From: Algoriphagus marinus
GTDB lineage: Bacteria > Bacteroidota > Bacteroidia > Cytophagales > Cyclobacteriaceae
Length of the DNA: 64,000 nucleotides
Assembly: GCF_001936475.1 (NCBI RefSeq)
Contig: NZ_MSPQ01000001.1
Location: 62,001-126,000, forward strand
Reading direction: 5' to 3'
The position numbers and the translations under genes were made by a program. The number at the start of each line of letters is the position of its first letter. Position 1 is the stretch's first letter. Of the stretch, positions 55,667 to 64,000 are shown piece after piece. The notes under the pieces are model-generated. The model did not search any database and was not told the origin of the DNA. It saw only the letters and a list, made by a program, of their open reading frames with translations.

Positions 55667-56806
55667 TTAGTCTTTGTATTGAGATTGGAATACAACTTCT
55701 TTAGGCAAAATTTCCTGCCCTACTGCTACCTTTTGTATAGCTTCCCAGACAACAAGATCGTTGGCTTCTAAACCAGATTTCACTAAAAAATAATCGCGGT
55801 AATTTCCGGCTACTTCTATTCCTTGTTGGACGATTTTATTTTCCTCACCAACTTTAAACACAAAGAATTTTCCCTGAAATTCGCTTACGGCTCTTTGGGG
55901 GACAAGAACCCCATTTTCCACATTTTGAATAGGGACTCTTACCCGAGCAAATTGCCCTGGCCGAATCAGTCTATCTGGATTTGGAAAAGTCGATTGAATT
56001 AAAATAGTACCTGAACTCGCATCGATTTGTCGGTTGATAAAATCTACTTTCCCGGTTTGGTCAAAAAGTGAACCGTCAGCCAGGATCAGTTTGACATTGG
56101 ATGGGTTATCCTGAAGTTTCCGATGCTCTTCTTGATATTCTTTAAAAATAGATAAGTAATCATTTTCGGAAAGGAAAAACTCGACTCGAATTGAATCGAT
56201 TAATGAAACCACATTGAGAATTACTGGATTTGGATCACGCCCTACAAATTCCCCAATTTTAGCGTTGGTTTTCCCAATCAATCCATCAATGGGCGATTTG
56301 ATTTGGGTGTAGCTCAATTGGATTCCCTGATACCTTACCTTAGCTTCAGCAGCACTGACCATTGCCTTGGCAGCATCTCGATTTGCGATTGCTGCATCCA
56401 AGTCCTTTTCTGAGATAGCATTTATTTCTGCAAGAGGTCTATATCTGTTAAGATCATTTTCAGCTTGTGTCAACTTTACTTTGGCTGAGGCAAGTTCGCT
56501 ATTGGCAGTGTTGACTCCCTCTTGAAAAGGATCTGAATTTATTGTGTAAAGTAGTTCTCCTTTTCTGACCATTCTTCCTTCCTGAAAATGTATTCCCTCC
56601 AGATAGCCTTCAGCCCTTGCCCGGATGGGGATATCCACTTTCCCATAGATTTGAGCCACAAAATCCTTTTCCAATTGGATTGACTCTGTTTTCAATTTAA
56701 CTACCTCAACTTCCAACGGAGGTTTTTCAATCACTTCAGGGGGGGAAGAACAGGAACAGGCTATTAAAATCACTCCTAAGAGAAATTGCTGAGGGGAAAT
56801 GCTCAT
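55667..56806 (-). CDS. RND efflux periplasmic adaptor (MFP/HlyD type) lipoprotein
   Basis: A protein of 379 residues with a lipobox at Cys17 or Cys19. Biotinyl-lipoyl-like strands (GYLEGIHFQEGRMVRKGELL), a helical hairpin (residues about 100-165), and beta-barrel parts (SPIDGLIGKTNAKIGEFVGR). It links the pump and channel. It is the first gene of the operon; the 226-base divergent gap to the TonB receptor gene holds its promoter. Confidence 0.93.
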   Translation of the reverse strand: MSISPQQFLLGVILIACSCSSPPEVIEKPPLEVEVVKLKTESIQLEKDFVAQIYGKVDIPIRARAEGYLEGIHFQEGRMVRKGELLYTINSDPFQEGVNTANSELASAKVKLTQAENDLNRYRPLAEINAISEKDLDAAIANRDAAKAMVSAAEAKVRYQGIQLSYTQIKSPIDGLIGKTNAKIGEFVGRDPNPVILNVVSLIDSIRVEFFLSENDYLSIFKEYQEEHRKLQDNPSNVKLILADGSLFDQTGKVDFINRQIDASSGTILIQSTFPNPDRLIRPGQFARVRVPIQNVENGVLVPQRAVSEFQGKFFVFKVGEENKIVQQGIEVAGNYRDYFLVKSGLEANDLVVWEAIQKVAVGQEILPKEVVFQSQYKD

Positions 56807-56942
56807 AATAAATAAATAATTAATTACTCAACCTATAAGGTTAAAGATATGAAAATCAAATAAAATCTTGATTAGATCAACTTTAGGGAAAATATAATTT
56901 GCTATTTCTTATTGATCCCACATTTTTTCATTCAGTGGATTT

Positions 56943-56975
56943 TACACTTCAGTCCCAAAAAACTACGCTTCAGTC
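56943..56975 (+). promoter_or_regulatory. Direct repeat with 21-base period, candidate LytTR operator
   Basis: TACACTTCAGTC and TACGCTTCAGTC begin 21 bases apart, 58-90 bases before the TonB receptor ATG. LytTR regulators usually bind two direct repeats one such period apart, and a LytTR gene ends this operon. Confidence 0.5.
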
Positions 56976-57032
56976 AGGTTTAATTTTAAAATGAAGTGGC
57001 CTTTTGCAGATTTGATTCAAATACGAATCGAA

Positions 57033-59192
57033 ATGAAAGCGAAATTTATTCTTCTGATTTACTTTTTCCTCTTCCAGACACTTGCCTTTGGTCAAACCAT
57101 CATAAGTGGATTTGTCTTGGACGAAAAAGGAATTGCACTTCCGGGTGTAAACGTTTTTATAAAAGGAGGATACGATGGAGCGACCTCCAAAATAGATGGC
57201 AGTTACCGCTTTGAAACTGAATTAGAAGGATACCAGATTTTAGTATTCCAATTTATGGGATTCAAATCCAACCAACTCAGTATCGAGTGCAAAGCCGAAC
57301 TTTTAGAAATCGAGACCATTATCCTAACAGAAGAAATCACCGAAATGAACTCCGTGACTATCTCAGCAGGAGCGATGGAAGCTTCCGATGAAGGGAAATC
57401 AGTAATTCTTAGACCCCTCGATATTGTCACTACACCAAGTGCTATGGGCGATATCATGGGTGCCTTCCAAACCCTTCCTGGCACAAGTACTGTTGGGAAT
57501 GACGGTAGACTTTTCGTAAGAGGTGGAGATGCCAGCGAAGTAGGAATCTATATCGACGGGATGCGTGTCGGTAATGCTTATGGCACCACAGCAGGAAATG
57601 TCCCAACACGCACCCGTTTTAACCCAAACTTATTCAAAGGAACGTTCTTTAGCACGGGTGGGTATTCCGCAGAATACGGCCAAGCGCTTTCCTCAGCTTT
57701 GGCACTGAATACAAAAGACCTTTCGATCCGAAGTCAAGGCGATCTGAGCATTATGACGGTTGGTGGGGGTTATTCACATACCCTGGCAAATGAAAAACAT
57801 AGTATTACCGCCAGTGCCAACTACTTCAACCTAGGACCTTACCAAGGTCTGATCAAACAAGAAATTGATTTTGAAGCCGCTCCAAATGCTTGGGATGTGG
57901 AACTAGCCGCCCAGAAGAAAACAGGCAAAAATGGACTGCTCAAAGTAATGGCTAGAACTGAATCAGGGGGAATGAGTCTTTGGCAGCTACTACCAGGAAC
58001 AGATCGCAAGGTTTTGGTTGATCTGAAAAATGATTACAGCTATGCACAAGCAAACTGGAGAACTATTCTGAAGAATGAATGGACAATTTTTACAGGAATT
58101 TCATACTCCAAGAACCTAGACCTGATCGGTTATGACAGCCTTCAGATTGAACGAAGCAATGAACTTATCCACATCAAAGGAACGGCTATTAAAGATTTTT
58201 CAGATCGGCTTTCTGCAAAATTTGGGGTAGAGCACTTCATTCATCCTTACTCAGAAAAACTGGTCCGAGAAGGTTGGGTAAGGGATTTTGACGATCGCGA
58301 AACGTATTTGTTTACCGAATGGGATTTTTACCTAAACAAGGATTTGGTTTTCCGTGGTGGGCTTAGAGGCGGGGCCAGCAAAGTTTCGGAAGAAAAATGG
58401 TTGGACCCCAGATTCTCTGTAGCCTATCAGTTGAAGGAAAAAGGTCAATTGTCATTTGCCGCCGGTAGCTTTCATCAATTGCCTGTGGATAACTTTCGGG
58501 TTTTGAATACTGATCTTCAAAATTCGGAATCCAATCACCTGATTTTAAACTACCTATTTTCAAAAGATGGGTTTACTTTCCGAGCAGAAACCTTTTACAA
58601 ATCTTATGATAATCTGGTTACTTTTGAAGGACTTCCTGACAATCCAGAATTATTGAAAAACGGAGGATCTGGATATGCTAAAGGAATTGATTTTTTCTTC
58701 AGAGATCGTCAGACCTTCCGAAATACAGACTATTGGGTCACTTATAGCTTTGTGGACAGCAAGAGAAGTTTTAACCAATTTCAAACTGAAGTACAACCAA
58801 GTTTTGCTCCAAAGCATAACCTTTCAGTAGTGGTTAAGCATTTTATAGTTCCTTTCAAATCTCAACTCGGAGCTTCTTTTGCCTACAACGATGGCTATTC
58901 TTATACAAATCCCAATGTGGATAACTCAGAAATGAATGCTAAAACTAAGAGCTTTCAAAATTTGAGTTTATCCTGGAGTTACCTCCCAAAACCTAACCTA
59001 ATCATTCATTTAGCCTGTACCAATGTATTAGGTAGAGATAATGTGTTTGGCTTCACTTTCAGTCCAAAAGCAAATACTGAGGGAATATTTGAATCCATTC
59101 CTCAAGGTCAGGTTGCACCAAGATTTCTATTTCTTGGAATTTTCTTAACCCTATCAAAAGACAAAACTGCAAACAATTTAAATAACCTCTAA
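57033..59192 (+). CDS. TonB-dependent receptor with carboxypeptidase-like N-terminal domain
   Basis: About 719 residues from the ATG at 57033; a longer in-frame start lacks a proper signal peptide. Signal peptide ends near LAFGQ. Residues about 20-100 form the CarboxypepD_reg domain (ISGFVLDEKGIALPGVNVFI). The plug (about 110-230) has LFVRGGDASEVGIYIDGMRV, followed by the beta-barrel. It is an outer membrane transporter or signal receptor of unknown ligand. It starts the operon that continues to the TPR-like gene, and the LytS/LytTR pair follows. Confidence 0.9.
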   Translation: MKAKFILLIYFFLFQTLAFGQTIISGFVLDEKGIALPGVNVFIKGGYDGATSKIDGSYRFETELEGYQILVFQFMGFKSNQLSIECKAELLEIETIILTEEITEMNSVTISAGAMEASDEGKSVILRPLDIVTTPSAMGDIMGAFQTLPGTSTVGNDGRLFVRGGDASEVGIYIDGMRVGNAYGTTAGNVPTRTRFNPNLFKGTFFSTGGYSAEYGQALSSALALNTKDLSIRSQGDLSIMTVGGGYSHTLANEKHSITASANYFNLGPYQGLIKQEIDFEAAPNAWDVELAAQKKTGKNGLLKVMARTESGGMSLWQLLPGTDRKVLVDLKNDYSYAQANWRTILKNEWTIFTGISYSKNLDLIGYDSLQIERSNELIHIKGTAIKDFSDRLSAKFGVEHFIHPYSEKLVREGWVRDFDDRETYLFTEWDFYLNKDLVFRGGLRGGASKVSEEKWLDPRFSVAYQLKEKGQLSFAAGSFHQLPVDNFRVLNTDLQNSESNHLILNYLFSKDGFTFRAETFYKSYDNLVTFEGLPDNPELLKNGGSGYAKGIDFFFRDRQTFRNTDYWVTYSFVDSKRSFNQFQTEVQPSFAPKHNLSVVVKHFIVPFKSQLGASFAYNDGYSYTNPNVDNSEMNAKTKSFQNLSLSWSYLPKPNLIIHLACTNVLGRDNVFGFTFSPKANTEGIFESIPQGQVAPRFLFLGIFLTLSKDKTANNLNNL

Positions 59193-59203
59193 ATCAATAA
59201 ATT

Positions 59204-59848
59204 ATGAAAAAGTACATTTTAACAACCGCTCTTTCCCTTTTGTGGATAACTCTAAGTTTCGCTTCAGAATCTGCGTTTGAAGAAGCAATGATCAAACAAT
59301 TAAAATCCAAAAACATGATTCAGACAGCTGAAGTGGCACAGGATGTCATCAATGGATTCATGAGAATTGCCGAAGCAAATGAAGGTGAATGGCTTCCACT
59401 ATATTATGCTGCTTTAACCCAAACTGAAACTGCATTTAGATTTGATGTAAACAAAGATCAATACTTCGATCAAGCACTGGAAATCACAAAACAAGCTGCT
59501 CAAATCTCGCCAACTAATTCAGAGATTACTGCACTTCATGGCTATATCCTCATGGGAAAGATCAGTCTTGACCCAGGAAGCCGAGGTCAAAGCCTAAGTC
59601 CACAAGTGATGGAGCTATTTGGAAAAGCCATCGCTCAAGACAGAAGTAATCCTAGAGCTGTGAATTTGATGTCTCAAATGGAATTGGGAATGTCAAAATT
59701 CTTTGGGTCAGGCCCAGAAAAGGCTTGTGGAATGGCTAGAATGAGTCTGGAGCTTTATCAAAAAGAAGAAGAAAAGATTAGCGAGAAATATATTCTTCCT
59801 ACTTGGGGGAAGGATCAAATGATGGAATTAATGAAGAATTGTAATTGA
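59204..59848 (+). CDS. Periplasmic TPR-like protein linked to the TonB receptor
   Basis: A protein of 214 residues with a signal peptide ending at SFASE. Helical pairs resemble tetratricopeptide repeats (ALEITKQAAQISPTNSEITA; LFGKAIAQDRSNPRAVNLM). It starts 11 bases after the TonB receptor stop. Probably a periplasmic accessory; function unknown. Confidence 0.75.
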   Translation: MKKYILTTALSLLWITLSFASESAFEEAMIKQLKSKNMIQTAEVAQDVINGFMRIAEANEGEWLPLYYAALTQTETAFRFDVNKDQYFDQALEITKQAAQISPTNSEITALHGYILMGKISLDPGSRGQSLSPQVMELFGKAIAQDRSNPRAVNLMSQMELGMSKFFGSGPEKACGMARMSLELYQKEEEKISEKYILPTWGKDQMMELMKNCN

Positions 59849-59900
59849 TTTTAATTTAATTGTTTACAATATATATCATTCAGCAAATCCTTTCATAAAT

Positions 59901-59908
59901 TACTTTTG
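59901..59908 (+). promoter_or_regulatory. Candidate -7 promoter box TACTTTTG for the LytS/LytTR pair
   Basis: Matches TAnnTTTG; it lies 36 bases before the ATG at 59944 and 12 bases before an alternative ATG at 59920. Confidence 0.4.
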
Positions 59909-59943
59909 AAAGGATTTGCATGTTTTTATTTAACTTCAATCCG

Positions 59944-61020
59944 ATGCCAACAGAAATACAGCAAAAGAAGATTCAAGAAATAAATGGGCTTTGGACGAGC
60001 ATCCCAAAATTCATCGGGATCAATTTCTTGATCGCCGTCATTTTAATCCCTGTATATTGCCCCTCTTGTCTCTTATCCTGGGATGGTTTGATTTCAGCAA
60101 GGGAAGATTTCTTGTTTGCCTTCTTATTTTCCTCGGTATTAAGCTTTGGAGGAAGTCGGGTAGATGATTATTACGAGGCAAGAATTTCTTGGATCAGTCA
60201 GCCAATCAAGCGTTTAATCCTGACTGTTATCACCTACTTAATCTATTGTTTCGTCGCTACATTCCTTATCGCATTTTTCATTTCTTGGTTTTACGGGCAT
60301 TTTACTTTAGACGATGTTAAATGGAGTTATTTGGTACAATTTACCAAACTACCAATGATTATTGCATTCGTATTTATGTCCTTGTTTACCACCCGATCTT
60401 GGCTTTTGGAATGGAAAAAATCAGCCACTGAAGCAGAAAAACTTCGAACAGAAATGATGGCAAGCCAATACCAAAGTTTAAAAGACCAGCTTAATCCCCA
60501 TTTCCTCTTTAATTCCTTGAATGTACTTTCCAATCTAGTCTATGAGGATGCGGATCGCTCGGCCGCTTTTATTCTTAAGCTTTCAAAAATCTACCGATAT
60601 GTTCTTGAAGTACAGCAGGAGGAATTGGTCGCTTTGGAAAAAGAGTTGGATTTTGCCAAAAATTACCTGGAGTTGCAAAAGATCCGATTTGAAGAAAACC
60701 TAATTTACAACATCAAAGCTGCGGGTACTGAACCCCTTTTTCTTCCTCCACTTTCCTTGCAACTTTTACTTGAAAATGCAATCAAACACAATGAGGCTAG
60801 TCAAGAGAACCCCCTCTTTATTCAAATCATTCGAGAAGGAAACGAATTGTGGATAACTAACACCTTTCAACCGAAAAAGAAGTTGAACGAGCCCTCAACT
60901 GGAATAGGATTATCCAATATTAGAAAGCGATATGAGCTACTTAGTAATCAAGAAATTCAAGTGATTCAAACAACTGATGAGTTTATAGTAAAGCTTCCTC
61001 TTTTAAAGTTATACACATGA
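59944..61020 (+). CDS. LytS-type sensor histidine kinase
   Basis: About 358 residues from the ATG at 59944 (MPTEIQQKK); the ATG at 59920 adds eight residues. Four membrane segments (about 20-150), a linker helix, then the HisKA-5-type block LNPHFLFNSLNVLSNLV with the phosphorylated His, and the HATPase part (LLLENAIKHNEAS; GIGLSNIRKRYELL). It phosphorylates the LytTR regulator, whose gene overlaps by 4 bases. The sensed signal may relate to the TonB receptor just upstream. Confidence 0.92.
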   Translation: MPTEIQQKKIQEINGLWTSIPKFIGINFLIAVILIPVYCPSCLLSWDGLISAREDFLFAFLFSSVLSFGGSRVDDYYEARISWISQPIKRLILTVITYLIYCFVATFLIAFFISWFYGHFTLDDVKWSYLVQFTKLPMIIAFVFMSLFTTRSWLLEWKKSATEAEKLRTEMMASQYQSLKDQLNPHFLFNSLNVLSNLVYEDADRSAAFILKLSKIYRYVLEVQQEELVALEKELDFAKNYLELQKIRFEENLIYNIKAAGTEPLFLPPLSLQLLLENAIKHNEASQENPLFIQIIREGNELWITNTFQPKKKLNEPSTGIGLSNIRKRYELLSNQEIQVIQTTDEFIVKLPLLKLYT

Positions 61021-61769
61021 TCATAGTGATTATAGAAGATGAACGACCTGCCGCAAATCGATTGATACGGCTCTTAGAACAGTATTTTGTAGGAGAAAAG
61101 TTTATTCAGGGATTAGATTCAGTAAAGAAATCTATTCAGTGGTTTTCAGAAAATCCAGCTCCGGATTTAATCTTTTGCGACATTCAACTGGCTGATGGAA
61201 TCAGCTTTGAAATCTTCGAACAGGTAAAGTTATCCACACCAATTATTTTTACAACAGCATACGATCAATATGCCATAAAAGCATTTAAAGTCAACGCGAT
61301 TGACTACCTACTGAAACCAATAGATCCGGATGAGTTGGCCAGATCAATTTCAAAATTCAAGGCAAACCAACTGAAGCCCAACTTAGACTTTGAAGCAATA
61401 AAAGCTATGCTCGCTCCCAAAGTCGCAAGTTTCAAAACACGATTTTTAGTAAAATATGGAGAGAAGATTCAAAGTATCGCGGTTGAGGAGATTGCATTTT
61501 TCTATAGTGAGTCTAGAGTGACTTTTTTACAAACCAATGAAGGGAAGCAATATGTACTGGATCAGACATTGGAGCAATTAGAGAGTCAAATTGATCCAGC
61601 TACCTTTTTCAGATTAAATCGAAAATACCTTTGTTCCTTCCCTTCGATTTCCGAAATTTTCACCTATTCAAATAGCCGATTAAAAGTAAAGTTGGTCAAT
61701 TGTTCAGATGAAGATATCTTGGTCAGTAGAGAAAAAACAGCAGATTTCAAGACTTGGCTAGATGGATAA
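61017..61769 (+). CDS. LytTR response regulator
   Basis: A protein of 250 residues. Receiver domain with phospho-acceptor Asp55 in LIFCDIQLADG and switch residues in FTTAYDQYAIKAF; LytTR DNA-binding domain from about residue 145 (FLVKYGEKIQSIAVEEIAFF; FFRLNRKYLC). It is expected to bind direct repeats such as those at 56943-56975. Confidence 0.94.
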   Translation: MIIVIIEDERPAANRLIRLLEQYFVGEKFIQGLDSVKKSIQWFSENPAPDLIFCDIQLADGISFEIFEQVKLSTPIIFTTAYDQYAIKAFKVNAIDYLLKPIDPDELARSISKFKANQLKPNLDFEAIKAMLAPKVASFKTRFLVKYGEKIQSIAVEEIAFFYSESRVTFLQTNEGKQYVLDQTLEQLESQIDPATFFRLNRKYLCSFPSISEIFTYSNSRLKVKLVNCSDEDILVSREKTADFKTWLDG

Positions 61770-61810
61770 AGAGAAAACTGTCGAAGAAACAAATCAAGAT
61801 ATTGAACGAT

Positions 61811-61848
61811 GTGAAACAGCTTTTCGTGAAAGGCTGGTCAGTTTTCAC
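61811..61848 (+). terminator. Long hairpin after the LytTR gene
   Basis: Inner stem CAGCTTTTC / GAAAGGCTG (one G-T pair) inside GTGAAA ... TTTTCAC. No T-run follows at once, so it may be a terminator or a regulatory stem. Confidence 0.4.
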
Positions 61849-61905
61849 CTTTGTGAAGAAATAATTTTTTTATTTTATTACATTAGTTGAGTTAATTCTT
61901 AAGCT

Positions 61906-63018
61906 ATGAAACAATTCCAACTATTCCTCTTGTCCTTTATTTGGGTCCTTTTTGCATGTCAATCTACTGAAGTTAAAAAAATCCCCGTCTTTCAACTGGA
62001 GGACTTGATTGTCGATACACTGTATTTGGAAAAGGATACGGTAACAAAAGATCTGGGCACAAATTTTAATTATATTAAAAGAGGAGATAAAGAATTTCTT
62101 GTAACCACACGAAAAAATCGGTTTCTTGAATACAGCTATCCAGAAGGAAAACTGATTCGGGACCAACTCTATTTTACTGAAGGACCAGATGGGATTGGCA
62201 GCTTTATTCAAGTTGATTTTACAGATGATTCTTCCGCTTGGTTTGTATCCTCCACGAAGCTTGTAAGAGCGGATCACTTCGGGAAAGTAAAGTCTCGTTA
62301 TAATCTCCCACAAGGTCCGCCTGAAAGATTGGCAATCAATTATAATACTCTGATGGGAACAAAAGCTATAAATATCAATGGAAAGATAATTATTCCAGAT
62401 GTTCCATTTGTGCTAAAGGAGTCCTTGTTGGATTATGAAAACTGGCTGCTCGAATTTGAAACGAAAGACAGCTCAATCAATTATGTGAAATTTAAGTATC
62501 CAAGTAAATACCGTGATTTTCTGGATGATCCCACGTTCGCTACTTATCAGAACGAGTATAATGAAAAAGAAAATCTACACTTGATTTCCTTCCCTGCAGA
62601 CGACTCCCTTCTGGTTATTTCCCAGAATTCGAAGAAATGGATATATGCAGGAGTGGATGAGAAAATGGAATTTTTGGCGGGTAAAACTGAGGAACGAGGT
62701 GAATTCACAGCTTTTCTTCCGAACAGCAATACCAGTAAATACAGTTGGGTGGATTATGATCCTACCGCTCTGGTTTATCTACGTGGGGCAATTATAAGAC
62801 CTGACACAGAGGCAAACCGAGATCAGGGTAAATCTCCACTTTCCAAACTAGTGATTTTGGATAAAGACTTTAAAAAAATAACAGAAGTCGTTTTACCTTT
62901 TAATACCCGTGGTTTTTCGACACCGGACGGTTACTACTTATACATCGGATACCCTCACTCCGAAGATGAAGTCGGATTTGTCAGATTAGATTTCTCAAAA
63001 ATAAACACTAGGAAATAA
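61906..63018 (+). CDS. DUF4221-type propeller lipoprotein
   Basis: A protein of 370 residues with a lipobox at Cys18 (LFAC). Features of DUF4221: KKIPVFQLEDLIVDTLYLEK near the start, GPDGIGSFIQVDF and a C-terminal VILDKDFKKITEVVLP. A propeller is inferred. It is related in type to the lipoproteins at 25-32 kb but not next to a peptide gene. Confidence 0.75.
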   Translation: MKQFQLFLLSFIWVLFACQSTEVKKIPVFQLEDLIVDTLYLEKDTVTKDLGTNFNYIKRGDKEFLVTTRKNRFLEYSYPEGKLIRDQLYFTEGPDGIGSFIQVDFTDDSSAWFVSSTKLVRADHFGKVKSRYNLPQGPPERLAINYNTLMGTKAININGKIIIPDVPFVLKESLLDYENWLLEFETKDSSINYVKFKYPSKYRDFLDDPTFATYQNEYNEKENLHLISFPADDSLLVISQNSKKWIYAGVDEKMEFLAGKTEERGEFTAFLPNSNTSKYSWVDYDPTALVYLRGAIIRPDTEANRDQGKSPLSKLVILDKDFKKITEVVLPFNTRGFSTPDGYYLYIGYPHSEDEVGFVRLDFSKINTRK

Positions 63019-63123
63019 TACTAAAGAATTCGGAGGGTTTTAAAGTGCAAAAGAAAATCCAGTTTCTAGACGCGCTCATTGCACTTCCTTTGTGTCCTTA
63101 GCGATTAAAAAAATACTCAAAAA

Positions 63124-63153
63124 AAAAAGCGAGACTAATCAGTCTCGCTTTTT
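63124..63153. terminator. Terminator overlapping the end of the RNase E/G gene
   Basis: Perfect 13-base arms AAAAAGCGAGACT and AGTCTCGCTTTTT with a 4-base loop. The minus-strand right arm encodes the last codons of the RNase gene; the T-run follows on the minus strand. Confidence 0.85.
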
Positions 63154-64000
63154 ACAATTAGTTCGATTTCCTCTCCAGATTCATCTAGGAATCTGTATTC
63201 CGTCACCGGCAGGGAAGAATCTTTGATCAGTTTAATCCATTTGTAATACTTGAAAAACCACTTTACTCGCTGGCTAATCATGCCACTGGTAAAGTATGCG
63301 TGCAGATAGGGATGCAGCCCGATTTGGATTTTGTCCACGTTTTGGATAGTAGCCATATGCTCCAGATCTTTTTCCAGCTTATCCGCCACCAAAATAGAGG
63401 CTTGGATTTTACCGGTACCATTACAAGCCGGGCAAGTTTCTTTGGTCACAATATTGACCTCCGGCCTTACACGCTGTCTGGTGATTTGCATCAGTCCAAA
63501 CTTGCTCAATGGCAATACTGTATGCTTAGATCTGTCAGACTTCATTTCTGAATTCATCGCATCGAAGATTACCTTTTTGTTCTCGGCACGCTTCATGTCG
63601 ATAAAATCGACTACGATGATTCCCCCCATATCTCGGAGGCGAAGTTGTCTGGCAATTTCTTTCACAGCGACCAGGTTTGTTTTTAATGCTGTTGATTCTT
63701 GGTCGCTTTCCTGATTGGACTTATTTCCACTATTCACGTCGATGACGTGAAGGGCTTCGGTATGCTCGATGATCACATATCCTCCCTGCGGGAGGCTGAC
63801 CGTCTGTCCAAAGAGGCTTTTGATCTGCTTTTCTATTCCAAAACTTTCAAATAACTTAGCTTTACCGTTGTGAAGCTTGACAATTTTTTCTTTTTCAGGG
63901 GCTATAGTCCTGATGTAGGATCTGATCTGATCGTAAGTTGATTCTTCTTCTACAGTGATTGCGTCGAATGATTCATTGAGTAGATCTCTCACTAGTGAGG
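63135..64000 (-). CDS. Ribonuclease E/G family protein (5' part outside window)
   Basis: The last 288 or so residues are in the window and the frame is open past base 64000. Recognised from LPQGGYVIIEHTEALHVIDV and DVNSG (catalytic metal site), GGIIVVDFIDMKR, and the zinc-link CPACNGTG. It is the RNase G-type size at the C-terminus, without a degradosome tail. It processes rRNA and decays mRNA in the cytosol. Confidence 0.93.
   Translation of the reverse strand, partial: SLVRDLLNESFDAITVEEESTYDQIRSYIRTIAPEKEKIVKLHNGKAKLFESFGIEKQIKSLFGQTVSLPQGGYVIIEHTEALHVIDVNSGNKSNQESDQESTALKTNLVAVKEIARQLRLRDMGGIIVVDFIDMKRAENKKVIFDAMNSEMKSDRSKHTVLPLSKFGLMQITRQRVRPEVNIVTKETCPACNGTGKIQASILVADKLEKDLEHMATIQNVDKIQIGLHPYLHAYFTSGMISQRVKWFFKYYKWIKLIKDSSLPVTEYRFLDESGEEIELIVKSETD

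Overview
The window looks like a chromosomal segment of a marine or aquatic Bacteroidota, most likely Cytophagales and close to Cyclobacteriaceae/Algoriphagus. This placement is inferred from protein families and gene style, not from a marker gene. It rests on many SPII lipoproteins and AQ-type signal peptides, a TonB receptor with a carboxypeptidase-like N-terminal domain, DUF4221 and 6-bladed propeller lipoproteins, LytS/LytTR signalling, secreted sulfatases, moderate-to-low GC, few Shine-Dalgarno sequences and a TAnnTTTG-type promoter at uvrA. I see no rRNA or tRNA gene and no CRISPR array.

Layout. 1-4.8 kb (minus): an ebo (EDB) cluster eboA-eboB-eboC-eboD-eboE, with eboE cut by the left edge. 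5.1-12.8 kb: a YitT membrane protein, an M28 peptidase, a secreted type I phosphodiesterase, a serine hydrolase, a sulfatase, and a pnuC + NadR-type kinase pair. 12.9-21.5 kb (minus): a three-gene block with a 1703-residue pseudokinase/ATPase/GAF/adenylate cyclase, a protein resembling the N-terminal half of VioB without its ferritin-like half, and a kelch-like lipoprotein coupled to it. 21.7-31.0 kb: uvrA followed by an accessory island that ends in a decayed second copy of the uvrA 3' end. The island holds two 'leader - small Cys-rich secreted peptide - hairpin - propeller lipoprotein' modules with nearly identical leaders, an AAA/DUF4143 ATPase with palindromes over its start, and an IS110-type element with a good bridge-RNA candidate.

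31.2-36.3 kb: a coupled lipoprotein pair, a methyltransferase, and a rhodanese / persulfide-dioxygenase sulfur operon. 36.5-51.1 kb (plus): two M14 carboxypeptidases, a Tat-exported carboxylesterase, a cupin lipoprotein, a GMC oxidoreductase, a CE15-like esterase and second sulfatase (probable polysaccharide catabolism), a GT35-like protein lacking the PLP lysine, and a DUF1003 protein. 51.1-56.8 kb (minus): a complete RND efflux operon. 57-61.8 kb (plus): TonB receptor, TPR-like protein, LytS kinase and LytTR regulator, with a 21-bp-period direct repeat in front of the receptor that fits a LytTR operator. The window ends with a DUF4221 lipoprotein and the 3' part of an RNase E/G gene.

The places most likely to hold something undescribed are the peptide/propeller island bounded by uvrA ends (24.3-31.0 kb) and the VioB-like / kelch / pseudokinase-cyclase block (12.9-21.5 kb). 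All family assignments come from reading motifs and from memory of family sequences; no database search was run.
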